Source of the DNA: Gracilaria gracilis | Taxonomy: Eukaryota; Rhodophyta; Florideophyceae; Gracilariales; Gracilariaceae | Direction of reading: 5' to 3' | Length of the DNA: 64,000 nucleotides | Assembly: GCA_030374805.1 (NCBI GenBank) | Contig: JARGSG010000194.1 | Span: 62,001-126,000, forward strand | Shown here: positions 38,801 to 47,816 of the stretch, piece by piece | Numbering within the stretch: the first letter of the stretch is position 1 | Layout: each line of letters opens with the position of its first letter | The notes under the pieces: model-generated | The model's database searches: none | Seen by the model: the letters and a program-made list of their open reading frames with translations, nothing else | Told to the model about the DNA's origin: nothing | Translations under genes and position numbers: made by a program

Positions 38801-39380
38801 CGCAATGATCAAATGGTTTTCTGCCTTTGGTGTCGTTCACAAGTGGGTGTCTGATAGAGGCAGCCATTTTAAGAACGAAGTAATTCGTGCTTTGAAGGAG
38901 AAAACGAAGTCCTCGCATCACTTTACACTCGCCTACTGTCCCTGGTCTAACGGGAAGGTTGAAGTGGTTTGTAGAGAGCTTCTCCGCACATGTCGTGCTC
39001 TTCTCTCTGAATATCAACTGCCTCACAGTTGTTGGCCCAGCATCTTGCCAGTGGTACAATCAGTCCTCAACAATTCCCAATTAGCTCGCCTTGGGAATCG
39101 CTGTCCTCTAACCGTGTTTACCAGACACAAACAGGACTCTCCAATGACGGCAATCACGAGAAGAGTCGGCAAGAAAACTATGGTGTTAAGCATTGAAGAT
39201 ATTCGAAAGTTACAACTGTCTCGAATCGAATCCACGCATTCCGCGCTAGACAGAATGCACAAGGACGTAGCGATACGCTCCAGAAGGAAGCGAAAGCAAG
39301 CTGTTGACAGCCATAACCGCAAAACCAGTGTTCGACCAATCAATTTCACAGAAGGCGACTATGTACTCCGTGGCATTTAG
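35886..39380 (+). CDS. Element E: pol polyprotein
   Basis: 1164 codons. Order: CCHC-like knuckle (about residues 36-50), protease with ILGDSGADFSAI (about 105-120), RT with TVDLRGPNARTI, IDLAHGYWQVPLSPE and the catalytic WMDDFLFYA box (about 380-490), RNase H with LFTDASDTHWAAVL and TDHANLVYL (about 640-730), the integrase HHCC domain (HTGHGGHRAYN and CLHCLC, about 865-905), and the rve core with LHFDFCYM, WVSDRGSHFKN and the Glu of NGKVEVVCRELL (about 930-1030). DSGAD and DRGSH are typical for several algal and oomycete Gypsy lineages. Confidence 0.92.
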   Translation: MDSSEKLGDRQKCDSSPAQRQSRKRKDTEWNQPCLSERCDGVHRLKDCPITSSEMKKQIFESHYGNKKSKKARMVTSTDVASTEILDGSESRFRVAVEDTVLDTILGDSGADFSAIDSKTFDKVQSSVQDIAVKTLPHPLTLEGAFVAKGAPIATATRTAILTITIYLPGSIIPVRVRGIEFYIVDRDMGEILLGRPFLNSIGFNLSNHLNRVRNSIHDKHLSEISPAQIKVASAKYEGLSYMAADDDPIELPECLAAGIGKDSSDSIDKAFEKIINDAITNGISEKGAQKLSAMLEKYRTVFRIKLGPDPPADVRPLVITPAENAKPYRSPQRRYAPQHRDFIIQTIRELEAVGAIYKNAASRWASPALAVPKPGSSKLRFTVDLRGPNARTIPIQSAMPHLESKFQDISGITCFANIDLAHGYWQVPLSPESQEMMSIQTPLGVYSSKRLLQGGSDSGNHFQAVLSQKFDGRVDKILQWMDDFLFYARNEEELLTNIESFFSVCNEIGLKIHAEKSNLFAQQVQFCGRTVSVDGVEYHPRHFESLVFMKTPAMASELQQFVCATNWMRNAIPAYSERIAPLHFLLEECYSKVGKRTKHAIRNPNLSSLWGATHDSAFADIKNQLAASVKLSYPKEGHMTCLFTDASDTHWAAVLTQVPHGDRNKAIEDQRHEPLCFLSGAFTGSAANWSVPEKEGYAIVEAMCRLDYLVLGNEVSIFTDHANLVYLFDPYGRNPGIARHTASKLMRWATKLSAFRYVVEHLPGERNVWADIFTRWAVRCTAVVKVSSVARAKALMCVPVNLGAEAKFDWPTPKEIRTFQECGTESPPSGFLSMEDGVQNDNRVFWVPSEAKLMQLRIMIAAHTGHGGHRAYNVTLTAIKAHFHRQGMDQNVKEFVESCLHCLCTQSGKIIPRPLGHALHADEPNELLHFDFCYMSPAEDEFLYVLIFKDDHSGYVWLTPATETTAEVVADAMIKWFSAFGVVHKWVSDRGSHFKNEVIRALKEKTKSSHHFTLAYCPWSNGKVEVVCRELLRTCRALLSEYQLPHSCWPSILPVVQSVLNNSQLARLGNRCPLTVFTRHKQDSPMTAITRRVGKKTMVLSIEDIRKLQLSRIESTHSALDRMHKDVAIRSRRKRKQAVDSHNRKTSVRPINFTEGDYVLRGI

Positions 39381-39407
39381 AAACAAGATCGAACTCGGAA
39401 ACCGTCA

Positions 39408-39797
39408 TTGAAATGGCTAGGTCCTTATGTGGTACAAGAATGTCGGTCTGGGTACATATTTCTGATCAAGTCTTTGTTGGACGAGACTACGTTTGAAGTA
39501 CACGGACGAAGGCTGAAATTATTTCGTAATAGAGATTCCGAAGTGACTGAAGAGCTTCTTGATCATTTGGCTTACCAACAGGGAGAATTTCTGGTAATTG
39601 AACGTTTTCTTGATATCCGACGCAAGAGCGGAAAAGTGGAACTATTGGTTAAGTGGCGCGGGTTTGGAACTGAAGAAACAGACTGGGTTTCTTTAGCGTC
39701 ACTACGAGAAGATGTTCCCACCTTGGTTCAAGAATTTGTCTCCCAAGTCTCCGAGAACGGAACTCCTCGTCAACGCGCCATCACTGACTGTATCTGA
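39408..39797 (+). CDS. Element E: integrase tail and chromodomain
   Basis: Starts with a GPY/F-like module (KWLGPYVVQECRSGYIFLIK) and ends with a chromodomain (EFLVIERFLDIRRKS, VELLVKWRGFGTEETDWVSL). GPY/F plus chromodomain is a chromovirus mark. Confidence 0.88.
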   Translation: MKWLGPYVVQECRSGYIFLIKSLLDETTFEVHGRRLKLFRNRDSEVTEELLDHLAYQQGEFLVIERFLDIRRKSGKVELLVKWRGFGTEETDWVSLASLREDVPTLVQEFVSQVSENGTPRQRAITDCI

Positions 39798-39836
39798 ATA
39801 ACCCCTCACGATCTTTAGTGAGAACTTATGGGGCGC

Positions 39837-40287
39837 TGTTGTATTTGCCAGCCATTTCTGTCACGATGGATATACAGCATTGCCGTATAAGCAGGCCTGT
39901 CCTGACGTCAGCGCTGAGCAAGCGCAAATGCGCTTGGACAAGTGCTCAAAATGCTGTGTGCGACTACGGTAGTTCAATGGCCATGCAAGTATTTGCGCAG
40001 TCAGGGTTTTGCGACTTAGCAAGGCCAAGCGCTTCTAGACTTGTCCTTCGCAAGTCTTTGATCTCTAGCATTCATGTATAACCTAGCATACAGAATCGTA
40101 TCTGCCGAGTCAGCTTTGGACTGACTCGGTGGGGGTGCCTATAAAATGCCAACCGGAATGACCCGGATGGCAACTCACAAGAGCACAAGCTTCTCCGTGA
40201 GTGTGCCCACTACCGCTTCCTATCTCCCTTCTTTCCCTCTTCCATCTAAAACTAGCACTCGCCGACTTTACTCAGCACAGAACAACA
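39837..40287 (+). repeat. 3' LTR of element E
   Basis: 451 bp and about 98 percent like 34684-35134. The base run before it (ACTTATGGGGCGC) is a weak polypurine tract. Confidence 0.92.
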
Positions 40288-40292
40288 GGTAC
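40288..40292. repeat. Target duplication of element E (right)
   Basis: GGTAC, matching 34679-34683. Confidence 0.9.
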
Positions 40293-41753
40293 TTGCTTGA
40301 TTGTGTGCGGGATGGTTTGTACTGAGCCGAAGAGATGAACTTCTATTCATACGATTCTACTCAACTGTGATAAGTGACAAAAATGGCTGTTATACGGAGG
40401 AAGAATAATGCGTTCTACAGGGATGGGAGAAGAGGCCTTTGTTATTGTATTGGTATCATACTTATAGAATGTCTAGTAATCAGTTGTTGCGTTTTTATGA
40501 TTACAGTTCTCTATTTTGTACATTAAGGAATCCATTTGTGGGATGGAACGGGACGAGACGTGAATTGAAATTCATGGTTCGCATATCCAATTTCTTTTCA
40601 TACGTATATCCCGTAGCTCGGAGTGTTGACGCTGGCGATGGGAGAAATAGTGATATTTTGTCGCCCATGGAGGTTTTAATGCATCGCTAATGAAATAGTA
40701 ATAGCAAAGCTCTATACTATATTAAAAAAACGCCTCCCTCAATCTAAACTAGATTCACTTTTGGAAAAAATCTGCTTATAAAAATATATGACAGCTGCAA
40801 TTAGTGTGGCCCACACTAAAGGTGGAACTCGTATTTTGACGTCCATCACGGAAACTAGTGTGGGCCACACTATTTGTAAACCCCATTTTGGGGCTTAGGG
40901 GTTTTAGGGGAGGACACACAAACGTAGCTCGAGAATACCAGCCCAAATGGGGCAAGACAGACAACTGTAACTCAGCGACCTGTACAACAACCAATAAAAC
41001 AAATAGAACTCAACAACCGGTAACCAAAAGCATCAAGACCACAAAGGCAGGACGATGCGATACAATCTCTGGTGCAGTCAATACAACTTCGAAAATAAAT
41101 ATAAAGCCTCCCGTGCGTCCGGTGAGCATCTCTTCAGCGACATGGGACGTTCGGAGGGCATTTGGAGTCAATCTTTGTTGTCCAACACACTATAAATGAA
41201 AACAATGATGCGCGTATACGTTGAAAACGAGTTGAGAAGCCTACAACGTCCGCAAAATAGACTTTTGCATGCTGATGCTGATTCTTTTCGGCGCCTGGTT
41301 GCGCGTGTATCCTGCGAGGTTTCTAATGTCTAGTGTGGATACTATGTGACTATGTAATGTGACTGACTGGAGGTTAAAAGTGCATGACTACTGACTTGTG
41401 AATGATGACTACTTTTTAGTCACCAATGCGACCCCGCTTGTCAGTAACTTTAGAAGCTTTGCCGTCATCTAGGCGGAGGTGGTATTTTATTGGAACTAAC
41501 GGAAACATGATGTGCTGCTGCGCAAAACGCCCTTGTGCAGCACGCGGAGGCGGCTCTCCTCCAGCGTATGGGGTCATGAGAGGGCCAACGTGCCAAGAAC
41601 AGTGGTTGATGACAGAAGAGAACTCAGCAATGCATCAGCGCGATAGCGCGAGGTGGAAACGCTCCCCAGCCTATCCGAGCCTGCCGACGGCAAATGAGAA
41701 CGCAGCCACGTTGAAAACGTGCCATATCTGGCGAGGACCGCCGCGTGTCAATC
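40293..41753. other. Intergenic stretch with paired palindromes
   Basis: About 1.45 kb between element E and the MULE. No gene is convincing. A 132-codon reading from 41426 runs into the MULE end and has no domain. Two copies of a near-palindrome, TAGTGTGGCCCACACTA (40802-40818) and TAGTGTGGGCCACACTA (40856-40872), flank 37 bases in inverted arrangement, near a TATAAAAATATA stretch. Confidence 0.45.
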
Positions 41754-41762
41754 GTGCGAACA
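41754..41762. repeat. 9-bp target duplication of the MULE (left)
   Basis: GTGCGAACA, repeated right of the element at 60670-60678. Nine bases is the usual length for Mutator-like elements. Confidence 0.9.
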
Positions 41763-42014
41763 GGCAAGAGGCAAATCTACACGACGTATCTGGTGTAGGA
41801 AGTGGATTGAATGGGAACCAATAAACGGGCAGGGACCCAACTCAATGGTGCTCCTCATGCGCCGTGGTACCCAACTCAATGGGTCTCTACGAGCGCATTT
41901 GCCTGCACCTAATCAGAGATCTCCGTTCGCCTTCTCGCCCAACCGCATTCGAGGGACCCAACTCAGATTCCTTTCAACTAACCATCGCTTGCCAAGTCCT
42001 TCCGCATATGCGGC
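41763..42014 (+). repeat. MULE left terminal inverted repeat
   Basis: 252 bp, from GGCAAGAGGCAAATC to CCGCATATGCGGC. It contains three direct copies of [GT]ACCCAACTCA (41834, 41868, 41955), and their mirrors lie in the right terminal repeat. Such subterminal repeats often bind the transposase. Confidence 0.9.
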
Positions 42015-42221
42015 GCACCACAATCATCTTTTTGGCGCGCATTTCGAAATGGATAGCTATCCAGTCCCAAACAAGTCCATGAACTGCAATTTGACCCCTT
42101 CCAGGTCGGGAAACACTCATCACTATCATTCTTCATCCCTTCTTTTCGCTCTCTAACTAAATTTCTTTGGTACGTTTATCTCTAAACTCTTCATATAAGT
42201 GACGAACGCCCTACAATAATA

Positions 42222-42854
42222 CTAACGGTGAACGCTTTCAATAATATCTATTGCTCTTGAATGTGCTTTAGTTATTTCGGTGCGACTAGGTCGATTTTCA
42301 CCTCTTGAACTTGAGTTTTGTGACATTTGCCAAGTGGAATTGTTTAGCGTTTGCGATCCTTCACAGAACGCTTCATTCCCCAAACGCTGCTTCTTACGAC
42401 TGAATTGTTCCGTGAAACTCTTTTTTCGCTTTTCCGGTTTCATTCGAGCAAAGTTTGGGGCTCTAATTGAAAACAAATCCATTAGTTCGGGAGTAGATCC
42501 GTCAATCGTGGTGTGGTATGACGGCTGGGTTGCAATGGGTTCCATGTGTTCGCTGAGAAGCAATGGAGGTAGACTGCCGCTTGAGAGAGCGTTTTTCACG
42601 CTGAGCAAAACCTTGTGGACCCTTTGTAATGCTTTACCTCCTATACTGGAAGCCAAGCGATGGATTTGATCGTACACTACCTTTCCTTCCGAATGCTTCA
42701 GATATTGACGTAATTCTTCGTCTACATTGCAGCACACCATCCTACTCAATGTCTCTGGTTCTTGTACATTTTCCGCGGACATCATTGATTTCAATGTATC
42801 TGCATGAAAGGCTCCTGCTGTGCGCCGCAATTTCGAGACTTCTGTGACACTCAA
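42222..42854 (-). pseudogene. MULE transposase, C-terminal region
   Basis: Minus-strand 210-codon reading after the SWIM finger. Charged and Ser-rich, with a basic KKRKSFTEQFSRKKQRL-like tract near residue 140 that may act as nuclear signal. It overlaps the SWIM-containing reading at 42742-43002 in another frame, so a frameshift lies in the overlap around 42740-42850. Confidence 0.6.
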
Positions 42855-43002
42855 TGCCCAAGGACCCTTTCCTCCAGTACTGGTCGAACAATGCGTCGAT
42901 CTTTATGTATTCGGACAGCGCGACTTTGAACCGAAGTTGGCGAATGACTTCCTCGGAATAGACCATAGCACACCTTACGATGTGCCTGCATGGGAAACCC
43001 AT
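42742..43002 (-). pseudogene. MULE transposase, SWIM zinc-finger region
   Basis: GFPCRHIVRCAMV is the second half of a SWIM finger (CxCx(n)CxH). The first half, CSCMKKCHH, is read in a neighbouring frame just upstream, near 43010-43040, so a frameshift splits the finger. SWIM domains lie downstream of the MULE catalytic core in most Mutator-family transposases. Confidence 0.75.
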
Positions 43003-43022
43003 GGTGACATTTCTTCATACAG

Positions 43023-43814
43023 CTACATCGCACCTGCAGGCATCTTGTCGTTCTTGTACCGGTCCCGGTAACCTTGACAGCAAAAAGCACCGTGAGGGAC
43101 GAAGGGCGTGGTGTAGGTGACGTACTTGTAGCGGCTGGACGCAGTATTGGAATCGAAGCCGAGTGGGAAGTGGGAGACGGATTGGGTGTGTGGGTTTGGC
43201 GGAGCTAGTGGCCTTCGCCACACCACCTCGAAGCGTGCAACCGGGCCGACATAGCTGTCTTGGAGGTTCAGTTCGGGCCAATGGACAGTATCGATATCGA
43301 CGAGATCCGCCCTCTGCACAGCATACATCCTGGATGGATCTATGCTCAGTGTTTTAAACTTGAGAAGGGCGTAACTGGTGATGTCATTGGTCATTTGGTC
43401 TAGAACCGATGCCGGAAGCGGGAGCTGGCAATCTCGGATAGAACGGAATTTTGAGCTGAGTGATGTGAGGGATCGCAAGTCGGCCGCTCTTCTCTCTGCC
43501 GCCCTTTTCGATGTCACGCGACGTAGCTCAAGTGGAATCCTCGAGAACGGGACTTTCTTCGACAATATATACGCACGATAGCCGGCGTTCGACGCCTCAG
43601 TATACCCAGAACCTTGGAAGAGGTACCTTTTGGGTACAGCCGCGTCGCGGAAACATGCTACGAGCAATTGGGGCTTGTGGTGGTACAGAAATTTGAACCA
43701 CACTGGTGTAGGTTTTTGGAACGGATTGAAGTACGTCTGTTCGAAAGCGTCGCGCCTTCGAATAAAGCTCAGCATACTTCTCGATCTTCTCAGCATGAAG
43801 AGATCTCGAGACAT
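43023..43814 (-). pseudogene. MULE transposase, region after the catalytic core
   Basis: 263 codons continuing the transposase in minus orientation between the catalytic core and the SWIM finger. Helical and basic, with no separate domain recognised. A frame break separates it from the core at about 43,815-43,865. Confidence 0.6.
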
Positions 43815-43865
43815 TTCATCGCACCACGAACACCTCTTAATCTTCCCACACCATGCGGTGACGTT

Positions 43866-44579
43866 TTACATTTGATTGTGGTTCAAATGCCACTCATCCA
43901 AAGATATGAAAGAGGTATTAAAGACCCTCGCAGTGGCATTTATGCAGGCGGTGCTCTGGTCCATTGAAATCAATGCCGGAGAGACTGGTATTATAGACTT
44001 GAAATGGGATAGAACCTGAACGAAGTCCTCTCCAGACTCTCCGGCAATGAATGCCATGAAAAACGTCATCGTGCATCCATCGTTCGCTCTCCCGTTGACG
44101 GTAAACAATGGATAACCATATCGGTTAGCTACTGCTTTGCAGTCGATGGATATCCCAGGAACGATTCCGTGCCTTTCATAATCGTCCAACCACTCCCGGA
44201 AGGCCCAACAAGCCGACATCATCCGACCTGACTTGTCGCACGTGAAGAAAAACTTGTTTCCCTCGTCTTCTTTGTTGAGCTCCACGAGTGCCTCACAAAG
44301 TCTAAGGCACTCCAGGTCTTTAGGGTTGCTCACTGACCCTGCGCAACCCATTTGCTTCCGTGCGGATGTCATGTCAATGGCTTTCTTGTACTTATCTTCA
44401 AGATATCGTACAGTATCTTTAAGAGACATGTGTAATTTGTTCCTCATATGCAAGGCCTCTGCTCTCATTTTGGGAGCCAGCCGCTTCACACCACAGCTAT
44501 CTCCTGGCTCGTGGGTATGTCGCGCTCCCGTGAAGTCCGCAGCATAAGACCTACCACCACCATTGTCATCAGATGACAC
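43866..44579 (-). pseudogene. MULE transposase, catalytic core
   Basis: Starts with HTHEP, which may be the final ligands of a zinc finger, then a helical N-terminal domain. The MULE-type RNase H-like core follows. VPGISIDCKAVANRYGYPL carries the first Asp. MTFFMAFIAGESGEDFVQVL matches the usual (A)xxxxExxxxW/F block. ALISMDQSTACINATARVF carries the second Asp, followed by the ISLDEWHLNHN segment equivalent to C/DxxH of plant MULEs. The third acidic residue lies past the end of this reading. It cuts and joins transposon ends. A frameshift ends this stretch. Confidence 0.85.
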
Positions 44580-44653
44580 CGTTTTGATTGTTAGCGAAAA
44601 GTAGCACCTCTTCTTCCGCTCGACTATTGTACTTCTCGCACTTGAGGAGGCAC

Positions 44654-44935
44654 TTATGAAGAACGCGACTGTCCCCTGCTACTATTTTTCTTCTCATCTT
44701 TTCGCTTCTTGTCCCCTATATATACCGATGTCCTCGTATAAAGATAGTAGCCCATACATTCCGCTATATGCTGAACCTCCTTCATTACCTCATGCCCAGG
44801 AGCGTCTATAGATAAGCTTTGAAAGTACGCAATGATGGCAGCTTTGAAGCATTGATCAACGTGCTCTATATCATCTTCAATATCGACAGCTCCTTTTTCA
44901 TTGCCCGAGTCTGCCTTCTCGTCTTTGTCTTTCAT
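44654..44935 (-). pseudogene. MULE protein linker segment
   Basis: 93 codons in minus orientation between the DNA-binding region and the catalytic core. Acidic and lysine-rich with a helical middle (CFKAAIIAYFQSLSIDAPG). It probably belongs to the same transposase, or is an intron-like spacer; no domain was recognised. Confidence 0.45.
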
Positions 44936-45197
44936 CTCCCGGCGTCTTTCACCACTTTCATCACCAACTGAGTCCCGTTTCAGGGAATTGGGAATGTGGA
45001 ACAGATCCAGTGGGATGTCCTCCTCATCATTGAGGAGCAGGGACTTATCAATGAGTTTCAGAGCTCACATCCAGGCCTGTCCAGTTCCCTCTCCTTCCTG
45101 CACCCCTTCAAACCCGTTCGTTTGCAGGCGCCCTTCATCAGTGCCTACATCCATCATAGTATTAATCCCCATTTTCTCCTGACCATCGAAGCCTAAG

Positions 45198-46436
45198 CTA
45201 GAAGTACAGGGGGAGGAGCCGGAGGGCAATACCGATGAACGTGAGGATTCCATTGCTTCCACTGTTTTCTCTTTCCTTTCCATTACCCCTACATCTCCTA
45301 CAACATTTCCTTCGTCCCCAGATGATTTTCACGTCTTCTACATTGGAGACGTGATCTCCTTCCTCAGCCACCAGTCCTACACCGACAGTGCCAGGCTTCG
45401 CCATATTCACGTCTCCTACATTACCAGCAGGGCCGCACAGTTTGCCCCCTTCATGACACCCACTTAACAGTGGGAGTTGAGCAGTAGGGCTGGACGATGT
45501 ATGTTTGTGTTCAGGAGTGCGGTGAATATTTTTACATCGTCTGAACACTTCCTGCATCATATCACCCCCTAATAGTCTCGATATGGGAGCGTTAGTAGTC
45601 GTAGGAAGGCATAATAGTTGCAGGCGATCCCAATCTATGTCCCTTTCATTCTCACTAGTGCTCTGCGTCTTCTCCCAATCCCTTTTCCAGCGACGGAAAT
45701 GAACTTCCATTGACCCTTCAATGGATCTACAACGTTCCGCAATAATACTGCTGTCTCTATAGCACGGCTCATGGTTGTGATGGAAATCAACAGCCACATT
45801 CCATTCCTCGCAATCACGGTCCAGTCCAAAGTTCACACTAGACGGACATCGTGTAGGAGGTTTGTGTCTCATGCAACGCAGTCTTCCCGTTACAATTCGA
45901 TTGCTTCGCTTCGTCTTCCTCCGCACCAATCGGCAGTGGTGCATTGTGTACATGAAGCCTCTGGTAACCGAAATAGACGATATAAAAGCGCTTAGGTTGG
46001 CAACTTTTCCTGTATAGGTCATACCCATGTAATCGGAGCTGGGCTTCACACCCTGTACGGTTGCCTTATGAAGAACATCCTCGATGACTGCATGAGCAGC
46101 GTTAAAGCTGTCCATAAACTTTACTCTGCGCGGGCGCCTAGTCCTTTGAAAGGATAGAGCGATAGGAGATAGAGATGCATTAAGAACCTCCGATTTCTTG
46201 CGGTTACTTTCCATTCGGAATGACTTTCTTTTCGCTGCAGCTCCCGACTGTTGGTGTAGTTCCTGTTCTTTCACGGGATCCATGAAGTCGTCGTCATTTG
46301 ATTCTCCGTTTAATTCATGATCGTGTTTATACGAAACACCACCATGATCATCACAATTAACACTCTCAGTCACCAAATGTTCATTAACACTTCCATGTAC
46401 ACTACCATCCTCATAGGCCAGTCCCAGTTTTCGCAT
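45198..46436 (-). pseudogene. MULE transposase N-terminal region with FAR1-like zinc finger
   Basis: 412 codons. Residues about 95-230 hold a WRKY-GCM1/FAR1-type DNA-binding domain: FMYTMHHCRLVRRKTK, then LRCMRHKPPTRCP, and VAVDFHHNHEPCY with the closing HNH ligands. MULE and FAR1/FHY3 proteins share this module. The acidic, repeat-bearing segment upstream (VDYDLLGDEE and DVDYDLIEDAK, about 46583-46440) is in another frame, so the true N terminus is longer and frameshifted. A Pro/Gly-rich tail leads to the linker. Confidence 0.75.
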
Positions 46437-46905
46437 CTTCTATAAGATCATAGTCCACATCTCTATTTTCGGCATGATCATCACTATCAGTCCTTGGTTC
46501 TTCATCACCCAGAAGATCGTAGTCAACATATCCCTCCACATCGTCATCAAACATCGCGATTTGCGGTCTTATTTCCTTCATCGACACAATCCACCTTCCG
46601 GACTATTGATACAATCCTTAGAACCCTTTCCTACATCTCTTACACCAGAAGAAACCGCCTCTTTCCCTACGTCTCTTACACACACAGATCCTTTTATTTC
46701 GGCAGCGGCTTCATAGTTGGGGTTCTCTGCCGGTTTGGTAGCTCCAACGGTAATTGGGCGATGATGAGCGCGTTCTCTTCTTCACCATTAAGTCATCCCG
46801 TTCTAGGAATGTACTTCGCATTATCTTCAAACGCGTCTGTCCTTCCTCTCGCATTCGAAAAATATCCTTGCGCTGATCTAGACGATACTCCCTGTACCAT
46901 ACTCT

Positions 46906-46910
46906 CCGAT
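46906..46910. repeat. Target duplication of element D (left)
   Basis: CCGAT, repeated after the right LTR at 58471-58475. Confidence 0.9.
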
Positions 46911-47762
46911 TGTGGGGCAAAGCCGGGAACGGAAGGAAAGAACACAAACCGCGCCAGCGGCTACGCACCCAAGGTGTTCAGCCTTGCTCCCTATTGGGGC
47001 AGAGCAGTGGCAGAACCCTCCGATGAGGCCGACACGTGCCGGGCGTAACTCCGGGCGGCCTCTTCCTGACTTACAGACGGAGGTTGGAGGTGGCAATCGG
47101 GGTGCCAACAGGATGGATTCGACTGGGTGTGGCGTATCCCGTAGCAAAAGGGGACGAGATAGAAGGTAGCAAAATGAGCCGCACTGCGGAGCACAGACTC
47201 GTGAGAGCTGGGAATAACCCCCGAGACAAAAAGGGGCAAACCTGTACAACAGGGCGAAGTGTAACGAAGCCGTAAGACGGGAAAACAGAAAGAGTGTATG
47301 AAAGAATGATAAATAAGAGGCCGTAACGACGGATCGGTGCTTCTCGGTGACGGAGGTGGATAACTTGTCCGGCTAAGCGGCGGTATCCCCCGGGAATGGG
47401 GCAAAAGGCCGTGCGCAAGCGGAACTCAAGCTAGAGCCAAGCTTCGTTGAGGTTTACTTCCCGTACAGTGGCGGCAAGTGCCGCCACTTATATACGGCTG
47501 ACAAATATCACTAAAATATCTAAGTACCCGGCACGCCGGCCAACACTACCCACGTGTACCTCCGTGGCACACTTGCAACTGCGCATCCGGTAATCGGGCG
47601 CGGGCACACACGTGTCGCGCCAATCCTACCCTTCATAGGCGGATCCCCAATCCGGGCCAAATAGGCAAATAGACTTCATAATAGTAGGAAGTTCAGCCGA
47701 AAATAACAACGGATATATGAGCGGCATCCCCCTCAGTCCCTGCCAAGGGCAATTGCTCCACA
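46911..47762 (-). repeat. 3' LTR of element D
   Basis: 852 bp, plus-strand start TGTGGGGCAAAGCC and end GCTCCACA. A TATATAAG box on the minus strand (47487-47494) is followed at once by a perfect hairpin GTGGCGGC-AAGT-GCCGCCAC (47468-47487), which would lie near the transcript start. Two CCG-N6-CGG sites (CCGTAACGACGG and CCGGCTAAGCGG) also occur. Confidence 0.92.
47468..47494 (-). promoter_or_regulatory. Element D LTR: TATA box and hairpin
   Basis: Minus-strand TATATAAG then an 8-bp-stem, 4-base-loop hairpin directly downstream. The right LTR has the same layout near 58176-58200 with a slightly altered stem. It could be an operator or a hairpin at the RNA 5' end. Confidence 0.55.
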
Positions 47763-47775
47763 TCTCCCCCTTCTC
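47763..47775 (-). other. Element D polypurine tract
   Basis: Minus-strand GAGAAGGGGGAGA directly before the 3' LTR, a classical plus-strand primer site. Confidence 0.85.
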
Positions 47776-47816
47776 AGGCTGAAACTTCCGACTCGTTCGG
47801 CTTCTCACCTCCCATC

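Larger units (their letters stand above)
34684..40287 (+). mobile_element. Ty3/Gypsy chromodomain LTR element E
   Basis: Complete plus-strand element of 5.6 kb with 451-bp LTRs (34684-35134 and 39837-40287) and target duplication GGTAC (34679-34683 and 40288-40292). It has a short gag, one long pol reading, and a chromodomain-bearing end. LTRs are about 98 percent alike, so it is fairly young. It is nearly whole, with one or two breaks. It is a different lineage from A, C and D: smaller, with no antisense gene, and no tRNA-type primer site obvious after the 5' LTR. It lies immediately upstream of a host zinc-finger gene. Confidence 0.95.

Noticed and set aside
40439-40690. 83-codon plus-strand reading near element E
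   Set aside because: Short, AT-rich, no domain, no paralogue in the window.
41426-41824. 132-codon reading ending in the MULE terminus
   Set aside because: Composition is not protein-like and it has no domain; the MULE edge lies inside it, but there is no evidence that a gene was hit.
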